DNA of 64,000 bases from Bacteroides bouchesdurhonensis (GTDB taxonomy: Bacteria; Bacteroidota; Bacteroidia; Bacteroidales; Bacteroidaceae). The notes beneath the pieces were generated by a model. It did no database searches. It was not told where the DNA came from and saw nothing but the letters and a program-made list of their open reading frames with translations. Location of the stretch: assembly GCF_900155865.1 (NCBI RefSeq), contig NZ_LT707006.1, positions 4,757,779 through 4,821,778 on the forward strand, in the 5' to 3' direction. This document shows, in pieces, positions 35,784-43,648 of the stretch. Both the position numbers and the translations under genes were made by a program. Numbering within the stretch: the stretch's first letter is position 1; each line of letters opens with the position of its first letter.

Positions 35784-36443
35784 TTACAAGAGAGCACTCC
35801 CTATTTTCATATCGAAAGGAGTAGTTATTTTTATATTTTCACGATTACCGGGTGCAAGATAAACAGAAACACCCATAGCTTCTACTACAGAAGCATCATC
35901 GGTAAAAAACGGAGTATATTCCTGCGCATAAGCCTGTTTAAGAAGTTCCACATCAAAGACCTGAGGAGTTTGTACGAGTTTATAGTCATTACGACTGACT
36001 GTCTCACTTCCTGCATCAGTCAGATGCCGCAAAGTCTCGACAACATCAATCACCGGAATTACAGCTTTGTATTGCTTTGCCAGAATATAACAATTACGAA
36101 TCACTTCAACTGCCACGAATGGACGAACTCCATCATGTACGCCGACCAATCCGGGACCTTTTACTTGTGCCAATCCGTTTTTCACTGAATGGAAACGAGT
36201 TTCACCACCATCGGCAACAACATGCTCCACAGTAAAACAATACTTTTCACAGAGTTGCCTCCAAAACTCCTGTTGTGCAAGTGGAAGTACCAGGATAATC
36301 TGAAGATTCGCATCAAATTCCCGAAAGACTTCCAAGGTACGCATCAATACAGGTTTGTTGCCGATGGGAAGAAATTGTTTAGGTAAATCACTTCCCATCC
36401 GCAACCCCTTGCCACCGGCAACAATAATCACATATCGATTCAT
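35784..36443 (-). CDS. ispD: 2-C-methyl-D-erythritol 4-phosphate cytidylyltransferase
   Basis: IspD (219 residues) makes CDP-methylerythritol in the MEP isoprenoid pathway. Seen: nucleotide-binding [32 protein letters not shown], and the C-terminal [11 protein letters not shown]. It lies 7 bp after the DJ-1 gene and abuts recG, so all three are probably on one transcript. Confidence 0.94.
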   Translation of the reverse strand: MNRYVIIVAGGKGLRMGSDLPKQFLPIGNKPVLMRTLEVFREFDANLQIILVLPLAQQEFWRQLCEKYCFTVEHVVADGGETRFHSVKNGLAQVKGPGLVGVHDGVRPFVAVEVIRNCYILAKQYKAVIPVIDVVETLRHLTDAGSETVSRNDYKLVQTPQVFDVELLKQAYAQEYTPFFTDDASVVEAMGVSVYLAPGNRENIKITTPFDMKIGSALL

Positions 36444-36450
36444 AAGCAGT

Positions 36451-37002
36451 TCAGCGTTTAACGCACATTGCCTCTACCAATTCGTCCACTTTTTCTTTAC
36501 CGACCAACAAATCAACAATAGTCAAAGCAAATTCCATTGCAGCTCCCGGCCCCATACCTGTGATAATATTTCCATCACGAACCACTGGTTGATTAACACA
36601 CTCGGCTCCATCCAAGTATTGTTCGAAGCTTGGATAACAAGTAACTTTCTTACCTTTCAACAAGCCCAACTTACCTAATACCATCGGAGCGGCACAAATT
36701 GCAGCGATTGGTTTATTCTTGGCTGCAAAGTCCAAGATCAATCTGCGTAATCCTTCATGTTTATCAAGAGTAGCTGCCCCCGGCATTCCACCCGGCAACA
36801 GCAACAAATCGGCATCAAAGAAGTCACAATTATCAAAGTTAATGTCACAAAGCAAAGATACATCATGTGCACCTACTACAATTTCATCCGGAGTAACAGA
36901 TACGATTTCTACGTTCAACCCGGCACGTCTCAGTGTATCAACGGCAGTAAAGGCTTCTATTTCTTCAAAACCATCTGCAAAAAAAGCATATACAGTTCCC
37001 AT
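36451..37002 (-). CDS. DJ-1/PfpI family protein
   Basis: DJ-1-type protein of 183 residues. Seen: [13 protein letters not shown] with the conserved Glu near residue 15, [10 protein letters not shown], and the nucleophile-elbow cysteine in [11 protein letters not shown] (~Cys103). The DJ-1/YajL branch is reported to act as a cysteine-based glyoxalase or deglycase, and in oxidative stress; which applies here cannot be told. It lies 25 bp after tonB and 7 bp before ispD. Confidence 0.88.
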   Translation of the reverse strand: MGTVYAFFADGFEEIEAFTAVDTLRRAGLNVEIVSVTPDEIVVGAHDVSLLCDINFDNCDFFDADLLLLPGGMPGAATLDKHEGLRRLILDFAAKNKPIAAICAAPMVLGKLGLLKGKKVTCYPSFEQYLDGAECVNQPVVRDGNIITGMGPGAAMEFALTIVDLLVGKEKVDELVEAMCVKR

Positions 37003-37027
37003 AATCTTAATATTTTGATCAGTGATA

Positions 37028-37906
37028 CTATTTCAAATTAAAATAATAAGTAATCGTTCCACTCTGGTTGTTTACTCCATCTACCGAGTTGAAACGAGCC
37101 TTCTTTGCGGCATCCTCCGCTGATTTACGCAAAACGGCATTCACCGTATTTGTTTGAGGGTTTATGCTGGTAGCAATAACCAAACCTGCAGGATTCACCG
37201 TAATATTTACAACCACACGCCCCTCTTCTTGTACATTATAAGCAGGCTTCGGCAAACCACCTTCACCTAAAGAACGTCCACCGAGGTTAAATGTTCCGTA
37301 ACCGGCAACTCCGGTCTTCGCTCCTGTAGAAGAATTTCCGTCCTTACTACCTTCCACTCCGGTTCCGGATTCAGAAGTTCCTTTATTTCCTCCCATCTGA
37401 GCCCCTTTACCAAAAGCATTTGCAACTTTTTTCTTTGCAGCTTCTTCGGCTGCTTTCCGCTCACGTTCTGCCTTTTCTTCTGCCAGACGTTTCGCTTCTG
37501 CCGCTTTCTCTGCTTCTGTCTTCTCCGGTTTCTTTACTGGTTCCTTTGGTTTAGTCACTTCTTTCGGCTTCACGGTTTCTTTCTTTGGTTCCGTCTTTGG
37601 TTTAATAGCCACTGTTTCTTCTTCCGTTTGTGTCAGTAGTTCCTGTTCAGAAGGAACTTCCGGCGGAGTTGGTTCGGGTTCGGCAACAGCCGGTTCTTCC
37701 GGCAATATATCCACATCCACCAATGAAGGATCCTCAAAGCCTCGTGCAGTATCTACATTTCCCATCATGACAGGTATTCCACCAGCATCTTCATCCGGCT
37801 GGGGAACCGTAAAGCTCACCAGAATCAAAAGAGCAATCACTGCCACGTGCACCAACAGTGCACCCAACGCTCCGATATATTCACCCTTTTTTCTTCTGTC
37901 CATCAT
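37028..37906 (-). CDS. tonB: TonB-family energy transducer
   Basis: TonB-like protein of 292 residues. A short cytoplasmic end and one membrane helix (~12-34), then a long periplasmic Pro/Glu/Lys-rich spacer (~65-160), a glycine-rich stretch, and a C-terminal beta domain (~210-292; GRVVVNITVNPAGLVIA). It couples the ExbB/ExbD proton motor to outer-membrane receptors. Directly downstream of exbB and exbD (2-bp gaps), so the complete motor is encoded together. Confidence 0.9.
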   Translation of the reverse strand: MMDRRKKGEYIGALGALLVHVAVIALLILVSFTVPQPDEDAGGIPVMMGNVDTARGFEDPSLVDVDILPEEPAVAEPEPTPPEVPSEQELLTQTEEETVAIKPKTEPKKETVKPKEVTKPKEPVKKPEKTEAEKAAEAKRLAEEKAERERKAAEEAAKKKVANAFGKGAQMGGNKGTSESGTGVEGSKDGNSSTGAKTGVAGYGTFNLGGRSLGEGGLPKPAYNVQEEGRVVVNITVNPAGLVIATSINPQTNTVNAVLRKSAEDAAKKARFNSVDGVNNQSGTITYYFNLK

Positions 37907-37908
37907 TC

Positions 37909-38325
37909 TTATTTATTTTCCGGCGGGCGGGTAGCCAGCACCATTTTAAAATGATTCTCATTCGCAATATTCAGTATCTTCACCACTTCGCGATAAGGTA
38001 CTGTTTCATCCGCATACAATGCAACATACATTTCAGGTTCCTTCTCCGAACATGATTTCAGGAACGGAGTCAGTTCGTCCAAAGTTAGTGTTTTCTCCTT
38101 TTCATTACCGAAAGCAGCGTAGAACTTAAGGTTTTTATCAATGATCACTCTCGTCAGCGGTTTGGCCGAGGTTTGTTGTTTTCCTTGAGGTAACAACACC
38201 TTTATTGCATTGGGCGATACCACTGTAGAAGTAATCATAAAGAAGATCAATAACAGGAAAATGACGTCCGTCATGGATGCCATACTAAAATTGGGCGATA
38301 TTTTATTTCTTCTCTTTAATCCCAT
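37909..38325 (-). CDS. exbD: ExbD-type biopolymer transport protein
   Basis: ExbD/TolR family, 138 residues: one membrane helix (MTDVIFLLLIFFMITSTV) with the motor aspartate in MASMTDV near residue 19, and a periplasmic domain. It forms the proton-driven inner-membrane complex with ExbB and TonB. It sits between exbB (2-bp gap) and tonB (2-bp gap), which makes the assignment firm. Confidence 0.93.
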   Translation of the reverse strand: MGLKRRNKISPNFSMASMTDVIFLLLIFFMITSTVVSPNAIKVLLPQGKQQTSAKPLTRVIIDKNLKFYAAFGNEKEKTLTLDELTPFLKSCSEKEPEMYVALYADETVPYREVVKILNIANENHFKMVLATRPPENK

Positions 38326-38327
38326 AG

Positions 38328-39044
38328 TTATTTCGTTGGCTCATTCAACAAGTCCATAAACTCCATTGTACGAGATTCCATCTTGTTTACGACGCGGTCT
38401 ACCAACATCACCAGATAGTTATAAGCAAACATGGCAATGATACCTACAATCAAACCACCGACTGTGGTAATCATAGCTTCGTAGATACCACCGGAAAGCA
38501 GTGTAATGTCAATGTTGCCGCTTCCTGCATTGGCCATCTCGTAGAAAGCACGCACCATACCGGTCACCGTACCCAAGAATCCGAGCATCGGAGCACCACC
38601 GGAAATGGTTGCCATTACAGTCAGTCCTTTTTCAAGCTTGGCAACTTCGATATTACCAACATTTTCAATAGCAGCCTGTACGTCATTAATCGGACGGCCC
38701 AAACGGCTGATACCCTTTTCAATCATACGAGCCGAGGGGGTATTCATGGTACGGCAATAATTAATAGCCGCTTTTATCTCACCACTATGAATATAATCTT
38801 TGATACGGTCCATAAACATCGGATCTTCTTTTCCAGCCTTACGAATCATGTAATTACGTTCGAACAGAATATAGAAGCATACCACCGAAAGTACTCCCAG
38901 TACAATCATAATCCAGCCACCCTTGATAGCCATATCAAGCATGTTCATTTCCGGAGCACTGACCGGAGTTAACACAGGATTGGCTGTCGCGAGCGAATCA
39001 GCCATACTCATAGCCCCTTGGGCCAATAACATCAATCCATTCAT
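38328..39044 (-). CDS. exbB: ExbB/MotA/TolQ-type proton channel
   Basis: ExbB/TolQ family, 238 residues with three membrane helices (~38-60, ~145-170, ~185-215) and the conserved segment MATISGGAPMLGFLGTVTGM. Inner-membrane proton channel that powers TonB. Its start codon shares one base with the pdxJ stop (TAATG), so translation is probably coupled. Confidence 0.93.
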   Translation of the reverse strand: MNGLMLLAQGAMSMADSLATANPVLTPVSAPEMNMLDMAIKGGWIMIVLGVLSVVCFYILFERNYMIRKAGKEDPMFMDRIKDYIHSGEIKAAINYCRTMNTPSARMIEKGISRLGRPINDVQAAIENVGNIEVAKLEKGLTVMATISGGAPMLGFLGTVTGMVRAFYEMANAGSGNIDITLLSGGIYEAMITTVGGLIVGIIAMFAYNYLVMLVDRVVNKMESRTMEFMDLLNEPTK

Positions 39045-39757
39045 TAGCGTAGACAGTTTTTATATTCCTGAATGGTACGTTCCAATCCCAGATACAACGC
39101 ATCACTGATTAATGCATGTCCGATGGAAACTTCATCCAACCAAGAAATGTTTTTATAGAAATAATTTAAGTTCACAAGACTCAAGTCGTGTCCGGCATTC
39201 AAGCCTAATCCCAACTTACGGGCAGTTTTTGCCGCTTCTATAAAAGGAGCGATAGCCGCTTCAGGATCTTTAGGGTAATCCGTAGCATAAGGTTCAGTAT
39301 AGAGTTCTACACGGTCTGCTCCTGCTTTTGCAGCATATTCCACCATTTCCGGATCGGCAGCAACAAACACAGAAGTACGGATACCGGCACTATTGAATTG
39401 GTCGAGCACTTCCCTCAAGAATTCCAGATTCACTTTCGTATCCCACCCGGAGTTGGATGTGATTTGAGAAGGAGAATCGGGAACCAAAGTAACCTGATGC
39501 GGTTTTACCTTCAATACCAGATCTATAAATTCAGGAGCCGGATAACCTTCGATATTAAATTCTGTCCTCAACAATGGACGCAAATCATATACATCTGCCC
39601 GGCGGATATGACGTTCGTCAGGACGGGGATGAACGGTAATACCGTCGGCACCAAAAGTTTCACAATCAAGAGCTACCTTTACCACATTGGGGACATCCCC
39701 TCCACGCGCATTTCTCAATGTAGCGATCTTGTTTATGTTCACACTTAATTTAGTCAT
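39044..39757 (-). CDS. pdxJ: Pyridoxine 5'-phosphate synthase
   Basis: PdxJ (237 residues from ATG 39757) condenses 3-amino-2-oxopropyl phosphate with deoxyxylulose-5-P to make pyridoxine phosphate. Seen: [47 protein letters not shown] and [12 protein letters not shown] reading extended to 39919 adds 54 non-conserved codons and crosses the -7 box (39779-39786), so it is rejected. It heads pdxJ-exbB-exbD-tonB-DJ1-ispD-recG and is divergent from nadK. Confidence 0.94.
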   Translation of the reverse strand: MTKLSVNINKIATLRNARGGDVPNVVKVALDCETFGADGITVHPRPDERHIRRADVYDLRPLLRTEFNIEGYPAPEFIDLVLKVKPHQVTLVPDSPSQITSNSGWDTKVNLEFLREVLDQFNSAGIRTSVFVAADPEMVEYAAKAGADRVELYTEPYATDYPKDPEAAIAPFIEAAKTARKLGLGLNAGHDLSLVNLNYFYKNISWLDEVSIGHALISDALYLGLERTIQEYKNCLR

Positions 39758-39778
39758 AGTTTTATGCAATATTTGCCG

Positions 39779-39786
39779 CAAAAATA
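39779..39786 (-). promoter_or_regulatory. -7 box for the pdxJ-recG operon
   Basis: TATTTTTG on the minus strand, 21 bp before the pdxJ ATG. Confidence 0.55.
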
Positions 39787-39905
39787 CAAATATTATTATT
39801 AGTTGCCTAATAATACGAAACGCATTCTTAGTTCTTTTTTGGTTATTTAAAGTAGAATTCCAAGAAAAAATGCCAAATTTGCAATCGAAACTAATGATAT
39901 AACTT

Positions 39906-40784
39906 ATGAGATTTGCCATTTTCGGAAATACTTTTCAGGCTAAGAAGTCTTCTCATGCCGCTAATCTGTTCCAACTCCTGCAAAAGCATGGAGCAGAGAT
40001 TTATGTGTGCAGAGAATTTTATCAATTTCTGACTTCAGACTTGAAGATGCAGATTCATGCAGACCGCTTGTTTGATGGCAATGATTTTACGGCTGATATG
40101 GTAATCAGTATCGGTGGTGACGGTACTTTCCTGAAAGCGGCTAGTCGTGTAGGCAGAAGGGGTATCCCTATCCTTGGAATTAATACGGGACGTTTAGGAT
40201 TTCTGGCCGATATCTCACCGGAGGAAATGGAAGAGACATTCGAAGAGATTTATTCCGGAAGATATAGTGTGGAAGAAAGGGGGGTATTACAACTTATTTG
40301 TAATGACAAACGCTTGCAGAGTTACCCATACGCACTTAATGAGATTGCTGTTCTGAAACGGGATAGTTCTTCGATGATCAGTATTCGTACAGCTATCAAT
40401 GGAGCTTATTTGAATACGTATCAAGCTGACGGCCTGGTAATAGCTACCCCTACCGGTTCTACTGCATATTCTCTCAGTGTAGGCGGTCCTATTATTGTCC
40501 CCCATTGCAATGCGATTGCTATTACTCCTGTAGCACCTCACAGCCTCAACGTCCGTCCTATCGTCATTCGTGACGATTGGGAAATAACTCTTGATGTAGA
40601 GAGTCGTAGCCATAATTTTCTCGTAGCTATTGACGGACGAAGCGAGAGTTGCAAGGAAACGACTCAACTCAAAATCCGTAAAGCGGACTACAACATCAAA
40701 GTAATAAAACGCTTCAATCACATATTCTTCGATACACTTCGCAGCAAAATGATGTGGGGAGCGGATGGTAGGAGCAACAACTAA
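39906..40784 (+). CDS. nadK: NAD kinase
   Basis: NadK (292 residues) phosphorylates NAD to NADP. Seen: [16 protein letters not shown] (catalytic GGDGT), [16 protein letters not shown], the second motif [16 protein letters not shown], and the C-terminal domain. Transcribed alone, divergently from pdxJ; a repeat-filled gap follows it. Confidence 0.95.
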   Translation: MRFAIFGNTFQAKKSSHAANLFQLLQKHGAEIYVCREFYQFLTSDLKMQIHADRLFDGNDFTADMVISIGGDGTFLKAASRVGRRGIPILGINTGRLGFLADISPEEMEETFEEIYSGRYSVEERGVLQLICNDKRLQSYPYALNEIAVLKRDSSSMISIRTAINGAYLNTYQADGLVIATPTGSTAYSLSVGGPIIVPHCNAIAITPVAPHSLNVRPIVIRDDWEITLDVESRSHNFLVAIDGRSESCKETTQLKIRKADYNIKVIKRFNHIFFDTLRSKMMWGADGRSNN

Positions 40785-40873
40785 GGCTCTGAGAATCTTT
40801 GTTAGAACAACTGATTCCCTTTCATATTAAACAAAGGAATCACATCCTAGAAAAAAAAATCATTTTTCTCTAT

Positions 40874-40970
40874 CAACCTATCACCAATCTTCTGTGTCCC
40901 CTTATTCATCGTACTTTCAAGAGGTGATAGGTTGATTTCCAACCTATCACCACATCTATCACCTATCACC
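40874..40970. repeat. CTATCACC/GGTGATAG repeats with a 12-bp dyad
   Basis: CAACCTATCACC occurs at 40874-40885 and 40940-40951, its inverse GGTGATAGGTTG at 40923-40934, and CTATCACC at 40956-40963 and 40963-40970. The 40923 and 40940 copies form a 12-bp perfect stem with a 5-nt loop. Confidence 0.8.
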
Positions 40971-40995
40971 CATTAACACTCACTACTTCTATTCC

Positions 40996-41249
40996 AGAGT
41001 ATTAATAGATAAGTTCCTCTTTATTAATACTAAAGTTCTTTTCCTTTAATAGTAAAGTTTCTCTCTATTTGATTCAATCTATAAACAGAACTTGCAATTA
41101 TACAAACGCAAGTTCCGTTTATATAATTGCAAGTTTCATTTATACAATCAAAACTTGCAATTATAGATTTATATTAGGTACAAACAAGTTTGGTATTGGA
41201 TTAGAACAAGTTTGGTATTAAGAGACAGGAACTTATCTATTAATACTCT
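40996..41249. repeat. AAGTT/AACTT array, 21-22-bp period, inside a 23-bp inverted repeat
   Basis: The ends 40996-41018 and 41227-41249 are perfect inverted copies over 23 bp (AGAGTATTAATAG... outward). Inside, AAGTT or AACTT begins at 41011, 41033, 41055 (22-bp steps), 41089, 41110, 41131, 41152 (21-bp steps), 41186, 41208 and 41230 (22-bp steps). Neighbouring units share further words: AACTTGCAATTATA twice plus an inverse copy, and AAGTTTGGTATT twice. Units are divergent, so this is a decayed or heterogeneous array. Confidence 0.8.
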
Positions 41250-41313
41250 AGGAAGAAAGAAGTAATAGTTATAAGAACCACTTTGTAACTATAGTCCGAA
41301 AAGCATTAATCAA

Positions 41314-41381
41314 ACTATATAATTGCAGAAAAGCCTTATATTGTTTATGAGCAATACAAGGCTTTTCTGCAATTATATAGT
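41314..41381 (-). terminator. 30-bp stem hairpin downstream of the coiled-coil gene
   Basis: Arms 41314-41343 and 41352-41381 pair over 30 bp with one exception, around an 8-nt loop. The odd pair is A-C in plus-strand RNA but a G-U wobble in minus-strand RNA, where the stem is thus fully paired. It begins 43 bp past the minus-strand gene stop. There is no strong U-tract. Confidence 0.7.
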
Positions 41382-41424
41382 CTACCCGAAAGGATTACCT
41401 TTTGAGTCCCATAGATTCCAACTA

Positions 41425-42297
41425 TTATTTCAACGTGAAACTCTGAGAACCAATCAGATTACCACCTTCAAAAATATCCACCCGATAGTTACCGGCATAC
41501 AAGAACTCTTCTACATCCCAGAACACATTTACATTCTGCTCTTCTCCATTATATTCGATATACTTCTTAATCGAATAAACCAATGTACGGTTTTCATAAG
41601 GAAATGTATTCGATGCACTTTTTGTCAATACATCATTATCCGGTTTCGTGATACGTATATAGATGGTACGTTCGCCATTCTCAGCAGTAATATTCTTTAC
41701 GACTGTAAAGCTGATAGCCAGCTTCACTATATCTTTCACCTTCTTAGCTTCCTTACCTCGTTTATTACGCGGTTCAATCCGAATATTGGTAACATCCAGT
41801 TGAGCAGCCAGAGTCACTTTCTTATCCAAATTCTTCTTTTCCTCAGAAAGAGCATTGACCTGCCGTGAGGCCTGATTATATTTCTTAGTAACATCAGCGA
41901 TCTGCTGTTGCTGCATAGTAGTCAGTTTATTCAATGAGTCAATCTGGGCAATATAATTAAACAAGATAGCACGCAACGTTGCCACTTCCTTTTTCAAACG
42001 GCGGATTTCAGTAGCATTCGAACTTTTCACTGTACGTAGTTCTTCCAGTAACCGCTGGCTTTTCAATTGCTCTTGTTCCAACAATTGAGCCAATGAATCA
42101 TTAGTAACGGTGATCTTCAACTCGTCGTATTTTTGCACAAAACCAGCATATTCGTTTTCCAGATCTTCCTTATCCAGATTAAACTCTTCCACCAACTCCC
42201 GGTTAGCTTTCTTTTCGGTAATCAATAAATAAGTAATGCCGATAAAAGCAATTATCAGAACAGCTACAGCTGTAATTAGAAGGCTTTTTTTATTCAT
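41425..42297 (-). CDS. Membrane-anchored coiled-coil protein, function unknown
   Basis: Unrecognised protein of 290 residues. One membrane helix near the N-terminus (~6-27), then a long heptad-rich coiled coil (~30-170; for example LLEQEQLKSQRLLEELRTVK and TEIRRLKKEVATLRAI), then a ~110-residue C-terminal domain rich in beta strands (RIEPRNKRGKEAKKVKDIVK, NRTLVYSIKKYIEYNGEEQN). The layout suggests a periplasmic rod ending in a binding domain. It has a single-gene promoter, divergent from mdh. Confidence 0.75.
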   Translation of the reverse strand: MNKKSLLITAVAVLIIAFIGITYLLITEKKANRELVEEFNLDKEDLENEYAGFVQKYDELKITVTNDSLAQLLEQEQLKSQRLLEELRTVKSSNATEIRRLKKEVATLRAILFNYIAQIDSLNKLTTMQQQQIADVTKKYNQASRQVNALSEEKKNLDKKVTLAAQLDVTNIRIEPRNKRGKEAKKVKDIVKLAISFTVVKNITAENGERTIYIRITKPDNDVLTKSASNTFPYENRTLVYSIKKYIEYNGEEQNVNVFWDVEEFLYAGNYRVDIFEGGNLIGSQSFTLK

Positions 42298-42326
42298 AGT
42301 TTCTGTATGCTAATTAATAACGGCTG

Positions 42327-42334
42327 CAAAAGTA
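42327..42334 (-). promoter_or_regulatory. -7 box for the coiled-coil gene
   Basis: TACTTTTG on the minus strand, 29 bp before the start. Confidence 0.5.
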
Positions 42335-42422
42335 ATCATTTCATAACAGAGTAACACAGAATGAGGTGTTTTCTTTAACGAAAATTATTACGGAAAAATT
42401 TCTTTAATCAGGATTATCGTTG

Positions 42423-42430
42423 TAATTTTG
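42423..42430 (+). promoter_or_regulatory. -7 box for mdh
   Basis: TAATTTTG, 50 bp before the mdh start; no clear -33 TTG. Confidence 0.55.
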
Positions 42431-42480
42431 TCGCGCAAAATAGATAAAACTAATTATCAACTTTTTAAATAAATAGTATT

Positions 42481-43422
42481 ATGTCAAAAGTAACCGTAGT
42501 AGGCGCAGGTAACGTAGGTGCTACATGTGCAAATGTACTTGCTTTCAATGAAGTAGCAGACGAAGTAGTAATGCTGGACGTTAAAGAAGGCGTATCAGAA
42601 GGTAAAGCAATGGATATGATGCAGACAGCTCAACTGTTGGGCTTCGACACTACTGTAGTAGGATGCACAAACGACTATGCTCAAACTGCTAACTCTGACG
42701 TTGTTGTAATTACTTCAGGTATTCCTCGTAAACCGGGTATGACTCGTGAAGAACTGATCGGTGTAAACGCTGGTATCGTTAAATCGGTAGCAGAAAACAT
42801 CTTGAAATATTCTCCTAACGCAATCCTTGTTGTTATCTCTAACCCGATGGATACAATGACTTACCTGTCATTGAAATCTCTGGGATTACCGAAGAATCGT
42901 ATCATCGGTATGGGAGGGGCTCTGGATAGTTCCCGTTTCAAATATTTCTTGTCTCAGGCTTTGGGATGCAACGCTAACGAAGTAGAAGGTATGGTAATCG
43001 GCGGTCACGGCGATACCACAATGATCCCTTTGACTCGTTTCGCTACTTACAAAGGTATGCCTGTAACTAACTTCATCTCTGAAGAAAAACTGAACGAAGT
43101 TGCTGCTTCTACTATGGTAGGTGGTGCTACTCTGACTAAGTTATTGGGTACTTCTGCATGGTATGCACCGGGTGCAGCAGGAGCATTCGTCGTTGAATCT
43201 ATCTTACACGACCAAAAGAAGATGATCCCTTGTTCAGTATATCTGGAAGGTGAATACGGTGAATCAGATCTTTGTATTGGCGTACCTGTAATCCTTGGTA
43301 AGAACGGTATCGAAAAGATCGTTGAACTGAACCTGAATGAAGACGAAAAAGCTAAGTTTGCTGCCAGTGCTGCTGCTGTTCACAAAACAAACGCTGATTT
43401 AAAGACTGTAGGTGCTCTTTAA
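42481..43422 (+). CDS. mdh: Malate dehydrogenase (LDH-like type)
   Basis: Mdh (313 residues) reversibly oxidises malate to oxaloacetate with NAD; in Bacteroides it works in the reductive branch to fumarate and succinate. Seen: VVGAGNVGATCANVL, VITSGIPRKPGMTREEL (substrate loop with Arg), VISNPMDTMTYL, and catalytic His in IGGHGDTTMIPL. Uniform codon use suggests high expression. Single gene with a promoter and a strong terminator. Confidence 0.96.
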   Translation: MSKVTVVGAGNVGATCANVLAFNEVADEVVMLDVKEGVSEGKAMDMMQTAQLLGFDTTVVGCTNDYAQTANSDVVVITSGIPRKPGMTREELIGVNAGIVKSVAENILKYSPNAILVVISNPMDTMTYLSLKSLGLPKNRIIGMGGALDSSRFKYFLSQALGCNANEVEGMVIGGHGDTTMIPLTRFATYKGMPVTNFISEEKLNEVAASTMVGGATLTKLLGTSAWYAPGAAGAFVVESILHDQKKMIPCSVYLEGEYGESDLCIGVPVILGKNGIEKIVELNLNEDEKAKFAASAAAVHKTNADLKTVGAL

Positions 43423-43453
43423 TTGAGCCCTTCATTTTTTATTGATAAATTAC

Positions 43454-43490
43454 AAGGCTATTCTTCCATTGAGAAGAATAGCCTTTTTTT
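43454..43490 (+). terminator. Terminator of mdh
   Basis: A 13-bp perfect stem (AAGGCTATTCTTC/GAAGAATAGCCTT, 6-nt loop) runs into seven T. Confidence 0.95.
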
Positions 43491-43545
43491 ATTTTCTTCT
43501 CCGCCACTTCCTCTCCACAAATATGCATTTAAAAAAACTAAATTC

Positions 43546-43577
43546 TTTGCATTACTCAAGAAAAGCATCTATTTTTG
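43546..43577 (+). promoter_or_regulatory. Promoter of the efflux operon
   Basis: -33 TTTG (43546-43549), 20-bp spacer, -7 TATTTTTG (43570-43577). Transcription should start about 65 nt before the TolC ATG. Confidence 0.75.
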
Positions 43578-43648
43578 CATCGTTGCTTATGCAATTATTG
43601 TCTATTTAAGAAGCAAACAAAGTAATCTGATAAAAGATGCTAGACACA

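Larger units (their letters stand above)
40785..41424. other. 640-bp convergent gap packed with repeats
   Basis: This lies between nadK (plus) and a coiled-coil protein gene (minus). In order it holds CTATCACC/GGTGATAG repeats (40874-40970), a 21-22-bp-period array enclosed by a 23-bp inverted repeat (40996-41249), and a 30-bp-stem hairpin (41314-41381). No credible gene was seen. Confidence 0.8.

Noticed and set aside
39758-39919. 54-codon N-terminal extension of pdxJ
   Set aside because: It crosses the pdxJ -7 box and the nadK start region; PdxJ proteins begin at [10 protein letters not shown].
40996-41249. Possible CRISPR array
   Set aside because: Units are 21-22 bp with no constant repeat and unique spacer alternation, no cas genes are near, and the units are divergent copies of one another.
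41323-41868. 181-codon plus-strand ORF covering the hairpin and the coiled-coil gene end
   Set aside because: Shadow of the minus-strand gene; it begins inside the 30-bp hairpin and has no promoter or recognisable domain.
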